Positions 18,429 through 27,796 are shown, counted from the first letter of the stretch. The stretch is DNA of 64,000 nucleotides from Hymenobacter chitinivorans DSM 11115 (GCF_002797555.1 NZ_PGFA01000001.1:2976001-3040000); one strand, 5' to 3'. Made by a program: numbers and translations. Notes: generated by a model from the sequence alone, not told the origin.

Positions 18429-19541
18429 TTACTTAAAGCCGTAGCCCAGGGATACAATAACCGAGTTGGTGGCATTCTGACTGCTCACCTTCTCGACGGC
18501 CAGGCGTGACAAGGCCAAATCCAGGCGCAGGCCGCTGAAGGCCACGCCCACGCCCACGGTGGGCTGGGGCCGCCAGCCGCCCTTGCCATCAAAGGACTTG
18601 GCCGCGTCAATCTTCTGGAAGTTGCTCACCCCGCCGCGCAGGTAAATCAGGTCCTTGTAGCCGATTTCCACGCCGGCCTTGGGGTCGATGCTCACTGCGT
18701 CGGTTGATACCAGGGTGTTGCGCCGGCCGTCGGTGGTCATTTCCAGATCCACGGCCACCAGGGCCGTTATCTGGCCGGGCAACTTCACGCTGCGGCCCAC
18801 GCCCAGAATAAAGCGGGGCAGGGTAATTTCGGTGCTGTTGGTTGGAATCGAGTCGTTCTGCGCGGCCACGCCCTGAAACTCGTCGGAGTTGATAGACCAG
18901 GCATTGACCGTGGTGGTAATGTCGCGGGCCATCAGCCCCAGGCGCCAGCCCTTGTAGTCGTACTGCAGACCGGCGTCGATGCCGAAGCCCCAGGCGTTGG
19001 CAAACTTGCCCACGTTGCGGTAGATAATCTTACCGTTGCCGGCCAGCTTCAGGCCCTCAATGTTGCCCAGCTTGCGCGCGTAGGAAAGCAGCAGCGCATA
19101 GTCGGCCACGGAGAAGTAGTTGATCCGGTCGTAGGAAATCTGCCCGTACTCGTTGACCAGGGCCCGGGTGTCGGCAATGTTGTCGACGCCGACGCGGATG
19201 AGGCTGGCCCCAATGGCGCTTTTCTCGTCGAGGGGCATGGCAAAGGCCGCGTAGTCGTTCTTGACGATGCCCGAAAACAGCTCGGAGTGCATCAGCACCA
19301 CATCGTATTTGGCTTTCTGCCCCAGCAGGCCGGCCGGGTTCCAGTAGCCGGCCGTGGCGTCGTTTACCAGGCTCACCTGCACGTTGCCCATACCCAGGGC
19401 CCGGGCCCCTACCCCGATGCTGAGAAAGTCGTTGCTGTACTTGGGTGTCAGGTCTTTGGTTTGGGCGTAGCCGGCCGTGGCCAGCCCCAGGCTAAGGCCT
19501 GCCCCAAGCAGGGCCGGGGCAATTCGGGAGAAGTGCAGCAT
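18429..19541 (-). CDS. porV: Type IX secretion system outer-membrane protein PorV
   Basis: A FadL-like beta-barrel protein (370 residues) that shuttles T9SS cargo from the translocon to PorU. It has a signal peptide ending at GYAQT. Next comes the family hallmark SIGVGARALGMGNVQVSLVND and then TAGYWNPAGL. The C-terminus NSVIVSLGYGFK ends in an aromatic residue, as expected for a barrel. The porV-porU order and short gap match a functional unit. The upstream sequence contains TATCTTGC on the minus strand (about 19585-19592), a near miss to the -7 box. Confidence 0.95.
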   Translation of the reverse strand: MLHFSRIAPALLGAGLSLGLATAGYAQTKDLTPKYSNDFLSIGVGARALGMGNVQVSLVNDATAGYWNPAGLLGQKAKYDVVLMHSELFSGIVKNDYAAFAMPLDEKSAIGASLIRVGVDNIADTRALVNEYGQISYDRINYFSVADYALLLSYARKLGNIEGLKLAGNGKIIYRNVGKFANAWGFGIDAGLQYDYKGWRLGLMARDITTTVNAWSINSDEFQGVAAQNDSIPTNSTEITLPRFILGVGRSVKLPGQITALVAVDLEMTTDGRRNTLVSTDAVSIDPKAGVEIGYKDLIYLRGGVSNFQKIDAAKSFDGKGGWRPQPTVGVGVAFSGLRLDLALSRLAVEKVSSQNATNSVIVSLGYGFK

Positions 19542-19766
19542 AGAGATGAATGAATAAAAACGCGGTTGGTCCGCAGCAGCAACGCAAGATACTTATTAAT
19601 AGTGCGCTGCCGAAGCAGCCCGGCCGTTGGCCCCCACCCTACCCCCGGCCAAAACTGGCTTTAACGGCCTGAAGCCCAGTTTTCACCCGCTTAACCGGGC
19701 TGGGGGCAGCCGTTATCTGGTCCGAAAAAACTTGGCCGAATCCGTCTGCCGGAACTATGTATAGCC

Positions 19767-19808
19767 AGGTACTAAAAATAAATTTGACTAGTACCTTGCG
19801 TCGCATAG
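19767..19808 (+). promoter_or_regulatory. Putative PadR operator (GGTACTA / TAGTACC repeats)
   Basis: AGGTACTA is followed by two copies of TAGTACCT in inverted orientation to it, spread over 19767-19814. They surround the -33 element and run up to the -7 box of the padR promoter. Symmetric words in that position suggest that PadR represses its own operon. This is inference from position and symmetry. Confidence 0.6.
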
Positions 19809-19826
19809 TACCTTCCATTATCTTTG
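19796..19826 (+). promoter_or_regulatory. Bacteroidota-type promoter of the padR operon
   Basis: TTG at 19796-19798 and an exact -7 box TATCTTTG (consensus TAnnTTTG) at 19819-19826 are separated by 20 bp, the preferred spacing of the Bacteroidota housekeeping sigma factor. The start codon follows 31 bp after the box. Confidence 0.8.
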
Positions 19827-19857
19827 TTTCATTCTTCACCGATTTCTGCCCCAGCCC

Positions 19858-20217
19858 ATGAAAGTAGAGAACACCCAAGTGCAGATGCGGAAGGGCATCC
19901 TGGAGTTCTGCATCCTGGAAATCATTGCCCGCGGCGAGGTGTATGCGTCGGACATGCTCGAGGAGCTTACCTCCGCCCGCATGATTGTAGTGGAAGGCAC
20001 GCTCTATCCACTGCTGACGCGCCTCAAAAATGCCGGCTTGCTTGATTATACCTGGAAAGAGTCCACCTCCGGACCGCCCCGCAAGTACTACACCCTCACC
20101 CCGGACGGCCAGGAATTCCTGCACCAGCTGCGCCTGACCTGGGAGGAAGTACAGGATTCGATTCGCATCATCCGCCAAAAACCTCACCTCAATGGCGCCG
20201 CAACCCCAACGCCCTAG
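19858..20217 (+). CDS. PadR family transcriptional regulator
   Basis: A 119-residue winged-helix repressor of the short PadR (subfamily 2) type. Visible signatures are MRKGILEFCILEIIARGEVYASDML for helices 1-2 (in two halves), then VEGTLYPLLTRLKNAGLLDYTW and GPPRKYYTLTPDGQEFL for the recognition helix and wing. The ATG at 19858 fits the family start. It precedes the PspC/DUF2807 gene by 58 bp; this pairing is common in Bacteroidota and suggests envelope-stress control. Symmetric TAGTACC words over its own promoter point to autoregulation. Confidence 0.92.
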   Translation: MKVENTQVQMRKGILEFCILEIIARGEVYASDMLEELTSARMIVVEGTLYPLLTRLKNAGLLDYTWKESTSGPPRKYYTLTPDGQEFLHQLRLTWEEVQDSIRIIRQKPHLNGAATPTP

Positions 20218-20275
20218 CGGCACTTAGTTGGCCCGGCCCATTCCTTTCGAGTTACTCTTGATTTGCAGCACTGAG

Positions 20276-22963
20276 ATGAAAAAGAATATCAGCATCAACC
20301 TCCAAGGCCTCATCTTCCACATCGAAGAAGATGGCTACGACGTACTGAGCCGCTACCTGGCCGAAGTGCGGGCCCATTTCTCCGGCTACCGGGGTCACGA
20401 GGAAATCGTGGCCGACATTGAAGGCCGGATTGCCGAGCTGTTTGCCGCTCGCACCTCGTCCACGAAGCAGGTAATCACCCTGGACGACGTGCAGGAAATG
20501 GTCGGCAAGATGGGCCGCGTCAGCGACTTCCAGTCGGCCGATGAGGCGGAGGAAGAGGAAGAAGCCCTGGCCGGCGGCCCCGAGGTGTACACCAACTACG
20601 CCAAGGCCGCTGGTACCGCTACTGCCACGGCTGCCGCCACCGAAACCGAGCCCAAGCGCCTGTACCGCGACATGGCCAACCGCAAGATTGCGGGCGTAGC
20701 GGCCGGCGTGGCCCGTTACTTTGCCATCAACCCGCTCTGGATTCGGCTGGGCTTCCTGGCCTTCCTGTTTCTGCCCCCGATTGTGTTCGACAGCCACGAC
20801 GGCCGCCACGACTTCGGCGGCAACCTGGCGGCTCTCTCCTTTATCAGCTACATTATCCTCTGGATTGCGCTGCCCAAGAAGTACGACACGATTTCGGGCG
20901 ACGAGGACCCCACCTTTAAAAAGCTCTACCGCGACACCGACAACGGCAAAGTCGGTGGGGTTTCGGCCGGCCTGGCCGCTTACTTCAAGGTCGATGTGGT
21001 CCTGATTCGGGTTTTGTTCGTGGCCTTCGTCTTCGCCGGCGGCTTCGCCATCCCGCTCTACATCATCCTTTGGATTCTGCTGCCCGAGGCCAAAACCGTA
21101 TCGGACCGGATGCGGATGCGGGGCGACGCGCTGACGCTTTCCAGCCTCGACAGTACCCTGCGCAACAACTCTTTCGAGGACGGCGCTGACGCGACTAGCA
21201 ACAACCGCCCCGTGGGCACTTTTCTGGAAGAGCTGTTTCGCAACGTGCGGCCCCTGCTCAACTTCCTGGGTACCATCGTGCGCATCTTCATCGGGGTTTT
21301 GATGACCGTCACCGGCTTCGGCATTTTGCTGGCCCTGGTCATTGCGTTGGGCGTCGGGCTGGGCATGATTCCGGAAAGCCAGAACATCATGCTCTTCGAT
21401 ACGCCGGCCTACGTGATGCTCAATGCCATTCCGTCCTGGTCGTTGCTGCCCTTCTTCCTGGCTACTGCCATTCCGCCCCTGGCCATGATGCTGGCCGGCC
21501 TGGGTTTGCTGCTGCGCCGCTCTATTCTGAGCCGCACGGCCAACCTGACCATGTTTGGCCTCTGGCTGCTAGGCTTGGTGGGTTCGTCCTTCGCCATTGC
21601 CCAGGTGAGCCGCAACTTTGAGGAAGAAGCCCAGGTGGTGCAAAACCAAAACTTCCCGGCCCTGGCCGCTACGCCCAGTCTCTTCCTGGATGCCCGCCGC
21701 ATGGACCGGTCTTCGTCGCAGTGGGTGGATGTGGAGCTGGCCGCCGCCGACAGCGGTGCCGCCGTACGGGTCGACAAGAACTTCTCGGCCAATGGCCCCA
21801 CGGAAGAAAATGCCCGCCAGGTAGCTGTTAGCTCCATAGCCTATACCGTGCGCCAAAGCAACGACACCACCCTGCTCTTCGATGACCACTTCACGTACCG
21901 CCCGGGCGCGGCCTTCCGCGACCAGGACGTGAGCCTGCTGGTGCACCTGCCCCGCAACAAGACGTTCCGCATCAGCCAGAGCTTCGCCTCCATGCTCGAC
22001 GACGACGATTTCCTGAACGAGCAGCGGCCCATCGATGCCTACAAGCACGCCTACCGCCTCACCGGCAACAAGCTGGAATGCCTCAACTGCACCAGCGCCG
22101 ATTTGGAGGACAGCTTCAGCCGCTTCGACGACGAGGAGGACTCGGAAACGACCGATAACGACAGCACCGACACGACGGTCGACATCAACTCCGGCGACGA
22201 AAACTTCCGGATTCGGGTTAATACCGATGACGATGAAGACGGCAACGTGGGCGTTGATATTGACATCGACGACAAAGGCTTCTCTTCCGACCCGGGCCGC
22301 TACGGCTCGGCCCGCCGCACTTTTAACCTCAAGGGCTTCCGCACCATCGAGGCCGGTGGCATCTACCGGGTGTATGTGCGCCAGGGCCCCGAGTTCAAGG
22401 TGGAAGCGGCCGGCGAGGAGCGTGATTTGCGCGACCTGCGCGTCGAAACCGACGGCGACGAGCTGCTGATTCGGGACCGGAACCGCAACTCCTTCTTTTC
22501 GGGCCTCAAAGAAAACCATAAGCCAGTACTGATCCGGGTGCAGATGCCCGAGCTGACGGCTCTGCATCTGCGCGGCATTTCCAAGGCCAACGTGGCCGGC
22601 TTCAAAGACCAAGCCCTGCAGGTGCAGCAGGAGGGAATGTGCTACGCTATGCTCGACGTGAACGTACCCCGCCTCGACCTGGACCTGAGCGGAGCCTCCC
22701 GCACTGACCTGCGCGGCACGGCCAACGACCTGAACGTGGAAGGCTCCGGGGCCTGCCAGGTGCAGGGCTTGCGCATGAGCACCCAAACCGCGGACTTTGA
22801 CTTGTCGGGCATGAGCAAGGCCCGGGTGCGGGTGGCCAACCGCCTGCGGGCCGAAGTGAGTGGCGCCAGCCGGGTCGAATACGCCGGCTCGCCCAGCCGG
22901 GTGCAGAAAGACGTGTCGGGCTCCTCGCGCGTTACCCGCCTGAAGACCAAGGACGAGGAATAA
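20276..22963 (+). CDS. PspC-domain and DUF2807 (GIN) membrane protein
   Basis: An 895-residue envelope protein. After a cytoplasmic N-terminus (MKKNISINLQGLIFHIEEDG) come two PspC modules, each starting with LYRD and followed by G(V)aAGvAxYF (about 135-200 and 225-285). Several transmembrane helices follow (to about residue 450), then a long Asp/Glu-rich exported part, then a C-terminal DUF2807/GIN beta-helix-like domain (about 690-880, e.g. GSGACQVQGL, SGMSKARVRV). PspC proteins sense membrane stress in other phyla; here the fusion with a GIN domain and co-transcription with PadR are the main clues. I chose the ATG at 20276; the longer frame is unconserved. Confidence 0.88.
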   Translation: MKKNISINLQGLIFHIEEDGYDVLSRYLAEVRAHFSGYRGHEEIVADIEGRIAELFAARTSSTKQVITLDDVQEMVGKMGRVSDFQSADEAEEEEEALAGGPEVYTNYAKAAGTATATAAATETEPKRLYRDMANRKIAGVAAGVARYFAINPLWIRLGFLAFLFLPPIVFDSHDGRHDFGGNLAALSFISYIILWIALPKKYDTISGDEDPTFKKLYRDTDNGKVGGVSAGLAAYFKVDVVLIRVLFVAFVFAGGFAIPLYIILWILLPEAKTVSDRMRMRGDALTLSSLDSTLRNNSFEDGADATSNNRPVGTFLEELFRNVRPLLNFLGTIVRIFIGVLMTVTGFGILLALVIALGVGLGMIPESQNIMLFDTPAYVMLNAIPSWSLLPFFLATAIPPLAMMLAGLGLLLRRSILSRTANLTMFGLWLLGLVGSSFAIAQVSRNFEEEAQVVQNQNFPALAATPSLFLDARRMDRSSSQWVDVELAAADSGAAVRVDKNFSANGPTEENARQVAVSSIAYTVRQSNDTTLLFDDHFTYRPGAAFRDQDVSLLVHLPRNKTFRISQSFASMLDDDDFLNEQRPIDAYKHAYRLTGNKLECLNCTSADLEDSFSRFDDEEDSETTDNDSTDTTVDINSGDENFRIRVNTDDDEDGNVGVDIDIDDKGFSSDPGRYGSARRTFNLKGFRTIEAGGIYRVYVRQGPEFKVEAAGEERDLRDLRVETDGDELLIRDRNRNSFFSGLKENHKPVLIRVQMPELTALHLRGISKANVAGFKDQALQVQQEGMCYAMLDVNVPRLDLDLSGASRTDLRGTANDLNVEGSGACQVQGLRMSTQTADFDLSGMSKARVRVANRLRAEVSGASRVEYAGSPSRVQKDVSGSSRVTRLKTKDEE

Positions 22964-23082
22964 CCGCTCTACGCGCATTAAATAGCAAGCGGAGAATCAA
23001 AATTATAGTTGCCCTTCAGTTGAACTTCACCCAGGCCTCATCCAAGCCGGAGTAGGTTTGGCATCATTATCGGTATATAGAA

Positions 23083-23118
23083 ATGCCGGCCAGGCAACCT
23101 TTGGCGCCTGGCCGGCAT
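23083..23118. terminator. Strong bidirectional terminator between convergent genes
   Basis: ATGCCGGCCAGGC (23083-23095) pairs perfectly with GCCTGGCCGGCAT (23106-23118) around a ten-base loop. It is followed by TCTTTCC on the plus strand. It lies between the PspC gene and the convergent cca gene. Confidence 0.8.
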
Positions 23119-23151
23119 CTTTCCGGCAATAACACGAGAAAATGGGTTTAC

Positions 23152-24582
23152 TTACTGGTGAGTGAAAAGGTGACCCGGAGGAAGTCCTTTTGCCTGGCCG
23201 AGCTGCAACAGGTAGGCAAAGGCTTCCTCAAACTCGTTGCGCACCTTGCCGTCGAGAATGGCCTCTAGCACGGCCTCTTTGAGCTCCCCAACTTCGCGGG
23301 AGGGCTTCAACCCGAAGGTTTCCATGATGACTTCCCCGGTAATAACGGGCTTGAAGTTGCGCAGATGGTCCTTCGCCTCTACTTCCTTAAGCTTCTCTTC
23401 CACCAGCCCGAAGTTGCGTAAATAACGCTCTTTGCGCTGGTGGTCTTTGCTTGTAATATCGGCCCGGCACAGGAGCATGAGCCGGTCAATATCGTCGCCG
23501 GCCTCGAAGAGCAGGCGGCGCACGGCCGAGTCCGTCACGGTTTCCTTGACCAGGGCAATGGGCCGCAGGTGCAGGCGCACGAGCTTTTGCACCATGCGCA
23601 TTTCCTCGCCCAGCGGCAGCTTGAGGTCAGTAAAAATACCGGGCACCCAGCGCGCCCCTTTGTCTTCGTGGCCGTGAAACGTCCAGCCTACTTTCTTGTC
23701 GTAGCGCTTGGTGGCAGGCTTGGCAATGTCGTGCAGGATGGCGGCCCAGCGCAGCCACAGGTCGCCGCCGGCCGCCACCACGTTATCCAGCACCTGCAGG
23801 GTGTGATAAAAGTTGTCCTTGTGGGCGTGCTGCCCCACTTTCTCCACCCCGTAGAGCTGGGCCATCTTCGGGAAAATCAGCTGGAGCAGGCCCGTCTGAA
23901 ACAGCAGCTTGAAGCCGTAGCTGGGCTTGGCCGCCTCGATAATCTTGTTCAGCTCGACGGTAATGCGCTCCTGCGACACAATCTTGATCCGGTCCTTGTT
24001 GCGGGCAATGGCGTCGAAGGTGTCGGGCTCAATGTCGAAGTCGAGCTGGGTGGCAAAGCGCACGGCCCGCATCATGCGCAGCGGGTCGTCGGAGAAGGTA
24101 ATATCCGGGTCGAGCGGGGTGCGGATCGTTTTCTGCTGCAGGTCGCCCATGCCGTTGTAGCGGTCCACGAGCGTACCAAAGTCCTGGGGATTGAGACTCA
24201 GGGCCAGGGCGTTGATGGTGAAGTCGCGGCGGGCCAGGTCTTCCTCCAAAGTGCCGGCCTCTACTTCGGGCTTCCGGCTTTCGGCCCGGTAGCTTTCCTT
24301 GCGGGCCCCCACAAACTCCAGCTCCACGGTTTCGGTGGGTAGCATGGCCGTGCCGAAGTTCTTGAATACCGTCACCCGGGGCTTACCCGGCAGCTTGCGC
24401 CCCACGGCCTGGGCTAGCTTTATTCCGTCGCCCACGCACACCACGTCCACGTCCTTGCTGGGCCGCTGCAGGGCCAAATCTCGCACGAAGCCCCCAATAA
24501 CGTAGGCCGGGTAGCCCAATTCCCCCGCCGCCTCGGCAATGGTCTCAAACAACGGATTCTCGGGAAGCTGGGGAGTAGTCAT
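23152..24582 (-). CDS. cca: CCA tRNA nucleotidyltransferase with HD domain
   Basis: Adds or repairs the 3' CCA end of tRNAs. The 476-residue product has the polymerase head: GGFVRDLALQRPSKDVDVV with the two metal-binding Asp, then LARRDFTINALAL and DPLRMMRAVRFATQL. A C-terminal HD phosphohydrolase module (about residues 255-400) has the HD pair in WAAILHDIAKP and further His in HGHEDKGA. I chose the ATG at 24582; a TTG two codons upstream is also open. An exact -7 box lies just upstream. Confidence 0.93.
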   Translation of the reverse strand: MTTPQLPENPLFETIAEAAGELGYPAYVIGGFVRDLALQRPSKDVDVVCVGDGIKLAQAVGRKLPGKPRVTVFKNFGTAMLPTETVELEFVGARKESYRAESRKPEVEAGTLEEDLARRDFTINALALSLNPQDFGTLVDRYNGMGDLQQKTIRTPLDPDITFSDDPLRMMRAVRFATQLDFDIEPDTFDAIARNKDRIKIVSQERITVELNKIIEAAKPSYGFKLLFQTGLLQLIFPKMAQLYGVEKVGQHAHKDNFYHTLQVLDNVVAAGGDLWLRWAAILHDIAKPATKRYDKKVGWTFHGHEDKGARWVPGIFTDLKLPLGEEMRMVQKLVRLHLRPIALVKETVTDSAVRRLLFEAGDDIDRLMLLCRADITSKDHQRKERYLRNFGLVEEKLKEVEAKDHLRNFKPVITGEVIMETFGLKPSREVGELKEAVLEAILDGKVRNEFEEAFAYLLQLGQAKGLPPGHLFTHQ

Positions 24583-24608
24583 GCGCAACGGGGTAAGTAA
24601 AACGGCCG

Positions 24609-24616
24609 CAAAGGTA
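24609..24616 (-). promoter_or_regulatory. -7 box for cca (TACCTTTG on the minus strand)
   Basis: The plus strand reads CAAAGGTA, an exact match to TAnnTTTG in the minus direction, 26 bp before the cca ATG. No clear -33 TTG was seen. The box touches the left edge of repeat copy B. Confidence 0.55.
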
Positions 24617-24897
24617 ATGTGCTAATGTGGAGAATGTGCGGATGTGCTAAACCCGGGTCCTTGCGAGGACGCAAAGCGAAGCTAATACGTCCTCTGAAAT
24701 GTGGTGCGTGGCCTTATGTGAAACGCCCTCAATCGTATGCAACGATTGAGGGCTTTTTGGTAAAAGGGCAAGTCGTCCTGCGCAGAGGACGGATGGCTTT
24801 GTCATTCTTCCTCGCAAGGACACGAGGCCTTCATTCTCACATTCCCCACATTCCCCACATCAGCACATCAGCACATCAGCACATTATACTCACATTA
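24612..24897. repeat. Dispersed hairpin repeat, copy B
   Basis: Same architecture as copy A. The left arm has AATGTGCTAATGTGG words. The inner pair is GTCCTTGCGAG (24657-24667) and CTCGCAAGGAC (24811-24821), and the central stem is GCCCTCAATCGT / ACGATTGAGGGC (24725-24736 and 24742-24753). The right arm has CCCACATT words and three tandem CAGCACAT words. Like copy A, the right arm ends on the stop codon of the adjoining minus-strand gene (tsaC). The central stem differs completely in sequence from copy A, yet stays paired. Confidence 0.8.
24725..24758 (-). terminator. Terminator stem inside repeat copy B
   Basis: GCCCTCAATCGT pairs with ACGATTGAGGGC around a five-base loop, with TTTTT directly after the plus-strand stem. 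It lies downstream of tsaC in the minus direction. The better T-run is on the plus strand, so it may be of limited strength for tsaC. Confidence 0.5.
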
Positions 24898-25488
24898 ACC
24901 CCGGATTACTTCCAGGCTGCCGTCGGGCAGCACCCGCACGATGCGGGAAGGCTGAGCCCGGGTTTCGTCGTCCTGGCGCCAGCTTACCACGTAGTCGGCG
25001 GCGCGCACGATGGCGGGGCTGATTTCGGGGTAAATGGCGGCCGTGGGCTCCCCGCTGAGGTTGGCCGAGGTCGAGACCAGGCCGTGGCCCAGGCGGCGCA
25101 CTACTTTGCGGGTAAACTCATCCTGCAGCGTCACGCGCAGGCCCACGGTGCCGTCGGGGGCCAGCAGGTTGGGCGCCAGGTGGCGACTGCCCGCTACTAT
25201 ATAGGTAGTGGGCCGCTCCTGGGCCGCCAGCAGCTCACTCAGGTTGGGCGGCACCACGGCGGCGTATTTGGCAAACATGGCCTCATCGGCCACCAACACG
25301 ATAAAACCTTTCTCGGCCGGCCGGTTCTTGATTTTGTACACCTTTTCCACGGCCGGCGGCACTTCCGCGTCGCAGCCCAGGCCCCAGACCGTATCCGTCG
25401 GGTAGAGAATCACCTGCTGCAACAGTAAGGCATCGACGGCGGCGTCTACTTCCTGGCGAAAGAAATTGCTGTTGGTAGTGTTACTCAT
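24895..25488 (-). CDS. tsaC: L-threonylcarbamoyladenylate synthase (Sua5/YrdC/YwlC)
   Basis: Makes threonylcarbamoyl-AMP from threonine, bicarbonate and ATP for the t6A modification of ANN-decoding tRNAs. The 197-residue product has VILYPTDTVWGLGCDA, the KxR motif in KIKNRPAEKGF, and the SxN motif in VSTSANLSGEPT. These mark active TsaC rather than YciO-like paralogues. The ATG at 25488 gives MSNTTNSNFF and overlaps the end of mce by eight bases, so the two are coupled. Confidence 0.88.
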   Translation of the reverse strand: MSNTTNSNFFRQEVDAAVDALLLQQVILYPTDTVWGLGCDAEVPPAVEKVYKIKNRPAEKGFIVLVADEAMFAKYAAVVPPNLSELLAAQERPTTYIVAGSRHLAPNLLAPDGTVGLRVTLQDEFTRKVVRRLGHGLVSTSANLSGEPTAAIYPEISPAIVRAADYVVSWRQDDETRAQPSRIVRVLPDGSLEVIRG

Positions 25489-25903
25489 GGTCGGTGGTGG
25501 GGCTGATGGATTGGCAGAGCTCAACTAGTACGCCAGCCGCGCTTTTGGGATGCACAAAGCAGACGAGCTTGTTGTCGGCCCCGCGCTTGGGCTCCTCGTT
25601 GAGCAGGGTGAAGCCTTCCTGCCGCAGCCGCGCCATTTCGGCCCGGATGTCGTCTACTTCAAAGGCCACGTGGTGAATTCCCTCGGGCTTTTTGGTCAGG
25701 TACTTGGTAATGGCGCTGTCGGGCGAGGTGCCGGCCAGCAGCTCAATTTTGGAGCCGCCGACCTGGAAAAACACCGTATCCACGGCTTCACTGGCTACGT
25801 GCTCGGTTTTGTAAGGCGCCGCCCCGAGCAGGGTTGTATACAAGGCGGTGGCAGCTTCAAGGTCGTGGACGGCCAGGCCGAGGTGTTCCAGATTGGTAAA
25901 CAT
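25481..25903 (-). CDS. mce: Methylmalonyl-CoA epimerase
   Basis: Interconverts (R)- and (S)-methylmalonyl-CoA in propionate metabolism. The 140-residue product is a single vicinal-oxygen-chelate module pair with NLEHLGLAVHDLEAA (metal-binding His) and GIHHVAFEVDDI (second His). Near the end it has CFVHPKSAAGVLVELCQ with the metal-binding Glu. Length and motifs match the family. It is the first gene of a pair with tsaC. Confidence 0.9.
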   Translation of the reverse strand: MFTNLEHLGLAVHDLEAATALYTTLLGAAPYKTEHVASEAVDTVFFQVGGSKIELLAGTSPDSAITKYLTKKPEGIHHVAFEVDDIRAEMARLRQEGFTLLNEEPKRGADNKLVCFVHPKSAAGVLVELCQSISPTTDHE

Positions 25904-25947
25904 GAAAGTTGGGGTGGGAAGCTGGTGGACTCTATTTGGAATATATC

Positions 25948-25955
25948 TACTTTTG
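25948..25955 (+). promoter_or_regulatory. -7 box upstream of iscS (TACTTTTG)
   Basis: An exact TAnnTTTG match 111 bp before the iscS start codon, which would leave a leader of roughly 100 nt. No TTG at the correct spacing was found, so an activator or a different start is possible. Confidence 0.45.
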
Positions 25956-26066
25956 TGGGAGCAAAGTAAAACCTGTTCATCGGTTTTTGTGTTCTACCTG
26001 CGAATCATTCTCCACTAGGATTCGCCCGCTTACTCTGGTTTTTCGCTGATTTACATACTCCGAGCC

Positions 26067-27281
26067 ATGCTCAAGCTACCTATTTACCTCGACAACAACG
26101 CCACCACTCCGCTGGACCCGCGCGTGTTGGAGGCCATGATGCCCTACCTGACCGAGGTGTTCGGCAACGCTGCTTCCCGTAACCACCCTTTCGGCTGGGC
26201 CGCCGAGGAAGCCGTCGACTATGCGCGCGAGCAGATTGCTTCGCTCATCAACTGCGACTCCAAGGAAATTATCTTCACCTCGGGCGCTACCGAGTCGGAT
26301 AACCTGGGCATCAAGGGGGTATTTGAGATGTACGCCCAGAAAGGCAACCACATCATCACTGCTACCACCGAGCACAAAGCCGTGCTCGATACCTGCAAGC
26401 ACATCGAGAAGCTCGGCGGCCGGGTAACCTACCTGCCCGTCAACTCGGAAGGCCTCATCAGCCTCGAAGACCTCGAAGCTGCCATGACGCCCCAGACCGT
26501 CCTGGTGACCATCATGTACGGCAACAACGAAACCGGCACCATTCAGCCGATTCGCGAAATTGCCGCCATTGCCCACAAGCACGGCGCCCTTTTCATGACC
26601 GACGGCACCCAGGCCGTGGGCAAGATTCCGGTTGACGTTATTGCTGACGGCATCGACATCATGGCCTTCACGGCCCACAAGATGTACGGTCCCAAGGGTG
26701 TGGGTGCCCTGTACGTGCGCCGCAAGAACCCGCGGGTAAAAGTAACCGCCCAGATGGACGGCGGCGGCCACGAGCGCGGCATGCGCTCGGGTACCCTGAA
26801 CGTGCCCGGCATCGTGGGTTTGGGCAAAGCCTGTGAGCTGGCCCGCCTGGAAATGGCCGCCGATACGGCCCGTCTCTCGGCCCTGCGCGACAAGCTGGAG
26901 CGCGAGCTGCTGACCCTGGAAGAAAGCTACGTGAACGGTTCGCGGGAGCACCGCCTGCCCCACGTGACCAACATCTCCTTTAAGTACGTGGAAGGCGAAG
27001 GCCTGATGATGGGCGTGAAGGACCTGGCCGTATCGTCGGGCTCGGCCTGCACCTCGGCTTCACTGGAGCCCTCGTATGTGCTCAAGGCCCTGGGTTTGAG
27101 CGACGACCTGGCCCACAGCTCCCTGCGTTTTGGCCTGAGCCGCTTCACCACCGAAGAGCAGATCGATTACGCCATCGGCCACGTAAAAGAAGCTGTGACC
27201 AAGCTCCGCGAAATGTCGCCCCTGTGGGAGATGTTCAAGGAAGGCATCGACCTCAGCAAGATTGAGTGGGCTGAGCACTAA
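26067..27281 (+). CDS. iscS: Cysteine desulfurase IscS
   Basis: A PLP enzyme (404 residues) that takes sulfur from cysteine for Fe-S cluster and thio-cofactor assembly. It starts with the hallmark [18 protein letters not shown]. His103 ([11 protein letters not shown]), Asp179 ([11 protein letters not shown]) and PLP-binding Lys205 ([13 protein letters not shown]) are present. The catalytic loop Cys328 is in [14 protein letters not shown]. It is the first gene of an isc cluster; the next gene is its usual partner iscU. Confidence 0.95.
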   Translation: MLKLPIYLDNNATTPLDPRVLEAMMPYLTEVFGNAASRNHPFGWAAEEAVDYAREQIASLINCDSKEIIFTSGATESDNLGIKGVFEMYAQKGNHIITATTEHKAVLDTCKHIEKLGGRVTYLPVNSEGLISLEDLEAAMTPQTVLVTIMYGNNETGTIQPIREIAAIAHKHGALFMTDGTQAVGKIPVDVIADGIDIMAFTAHKMYGPKGVGALYVRRKNPRVKVTAQMDGGGHERGMRSGTLNVPGIVGLGKACELARLEMAADTARLSALRDKLERELLTLEESYVNGSREHRLPHVTNISFKYVEGEGLMMGVKDLAVSSGSACTSASLEPSYVLKALGLSDDLAHSSLRFGLSRFTTEEQIDYAIGHVKEAVTKLREMSPLWEMFKEGIDLSKIEWAEH

Positions 27282-27288
27282 AATCTCA

Positions 27289-27368
27289 GTTGTCAGTTGG
27301 TAGTTGTTGGTTGTTAGGAAACAATGAACACGCCGAAAACTGACAACCAACAACTATCAACTGACAAC
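27289..27368. repeat. Large imperfect hairpin between iscS and iscU
   Basis: Two 29-bp arms (27289-27317 and 27340-27368) are reverse complements with two mismatches. They are built from words such as GTTGTCAGTTG and TAGTTGTTGG. The hairpin fills nearly the whole 98-bp gap and ends 12 bp before the iscU ATG, so it could affect iscU translation or mRNA stability. Confidence 0.8.
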
Positions 27369-27379
27369 CAAACAAAGCC

Positions 27380-27796
27380 ATGGCTTACTCCGATAAAGTA
27401 ATCGACCATTACAGCAACCCCCGCAACGTGGGCACGCTGGACAAGAGCAAAAAAAACGTGGGCACCGGCCTGGTCGGCGCCCCCGAGTGCGGCGACGTAA
27501 TGCGTCTGCAGATTGAGGTCGACGAAACCACCAATACCATCACCGACGCCAAGTTCAAAACCTTCGGCTGCGGCTCGGCTATTGCCTCGTCGTCGCTGGC
27601 TACGGAATGGCTGAAAGGCAAAACCGTGGACGAGGCCCTGGCCATCGACAACATGGAAATTGTGGAAGAGCTGGCTTTGCCGCCCGTAAAAATCCACTGC
27701 TCGGTGCTGGCCGAAGACGCCATCAAGTCGGCCATCAACGACTACCGCGTGAAAAACGGCATGCCCGCCCTGGAAGAGTCGAAGGCTCACCATTAA
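27380..27796 (+). CDS. iscU: Fe-S cluster scaffold IscU
   Basis: The scaffold on which IscS assembles 2Fe-2S clusters. The 138-residue product has all three ligand cysteines: Cys37 (GAPECGDV), Cys64 (TFGCGSAIASSS) and Cys107 (KIHCSVLAEDA). It also has the LPPVK chaperone-recognition motif (100-104), which implies an Hsp70 partner although no hscA/hscB is in the window. The start matches the family (MAYSDKVIDHY). Confidence 0.96.
   Translation: MAYSDKVIDHYSNPRNVGTLDKSKKNVGTGLVGAPECGDVMRLQIEVDETTNTITDAKFKTFGCGSAIASSSLATEWLKGKTVDEALAIDNMEIVEELALPPVKIHCSVLAEDAIKSAINDYRVKNGMPALEESKAHH

Noticed and set aside
24619..25428. A 269-codon plus-strand frame
   Set aside because: It runs through repeat copy B and then antisense to tsaC, whose KxR and SxN motifs are clear on the other strand.
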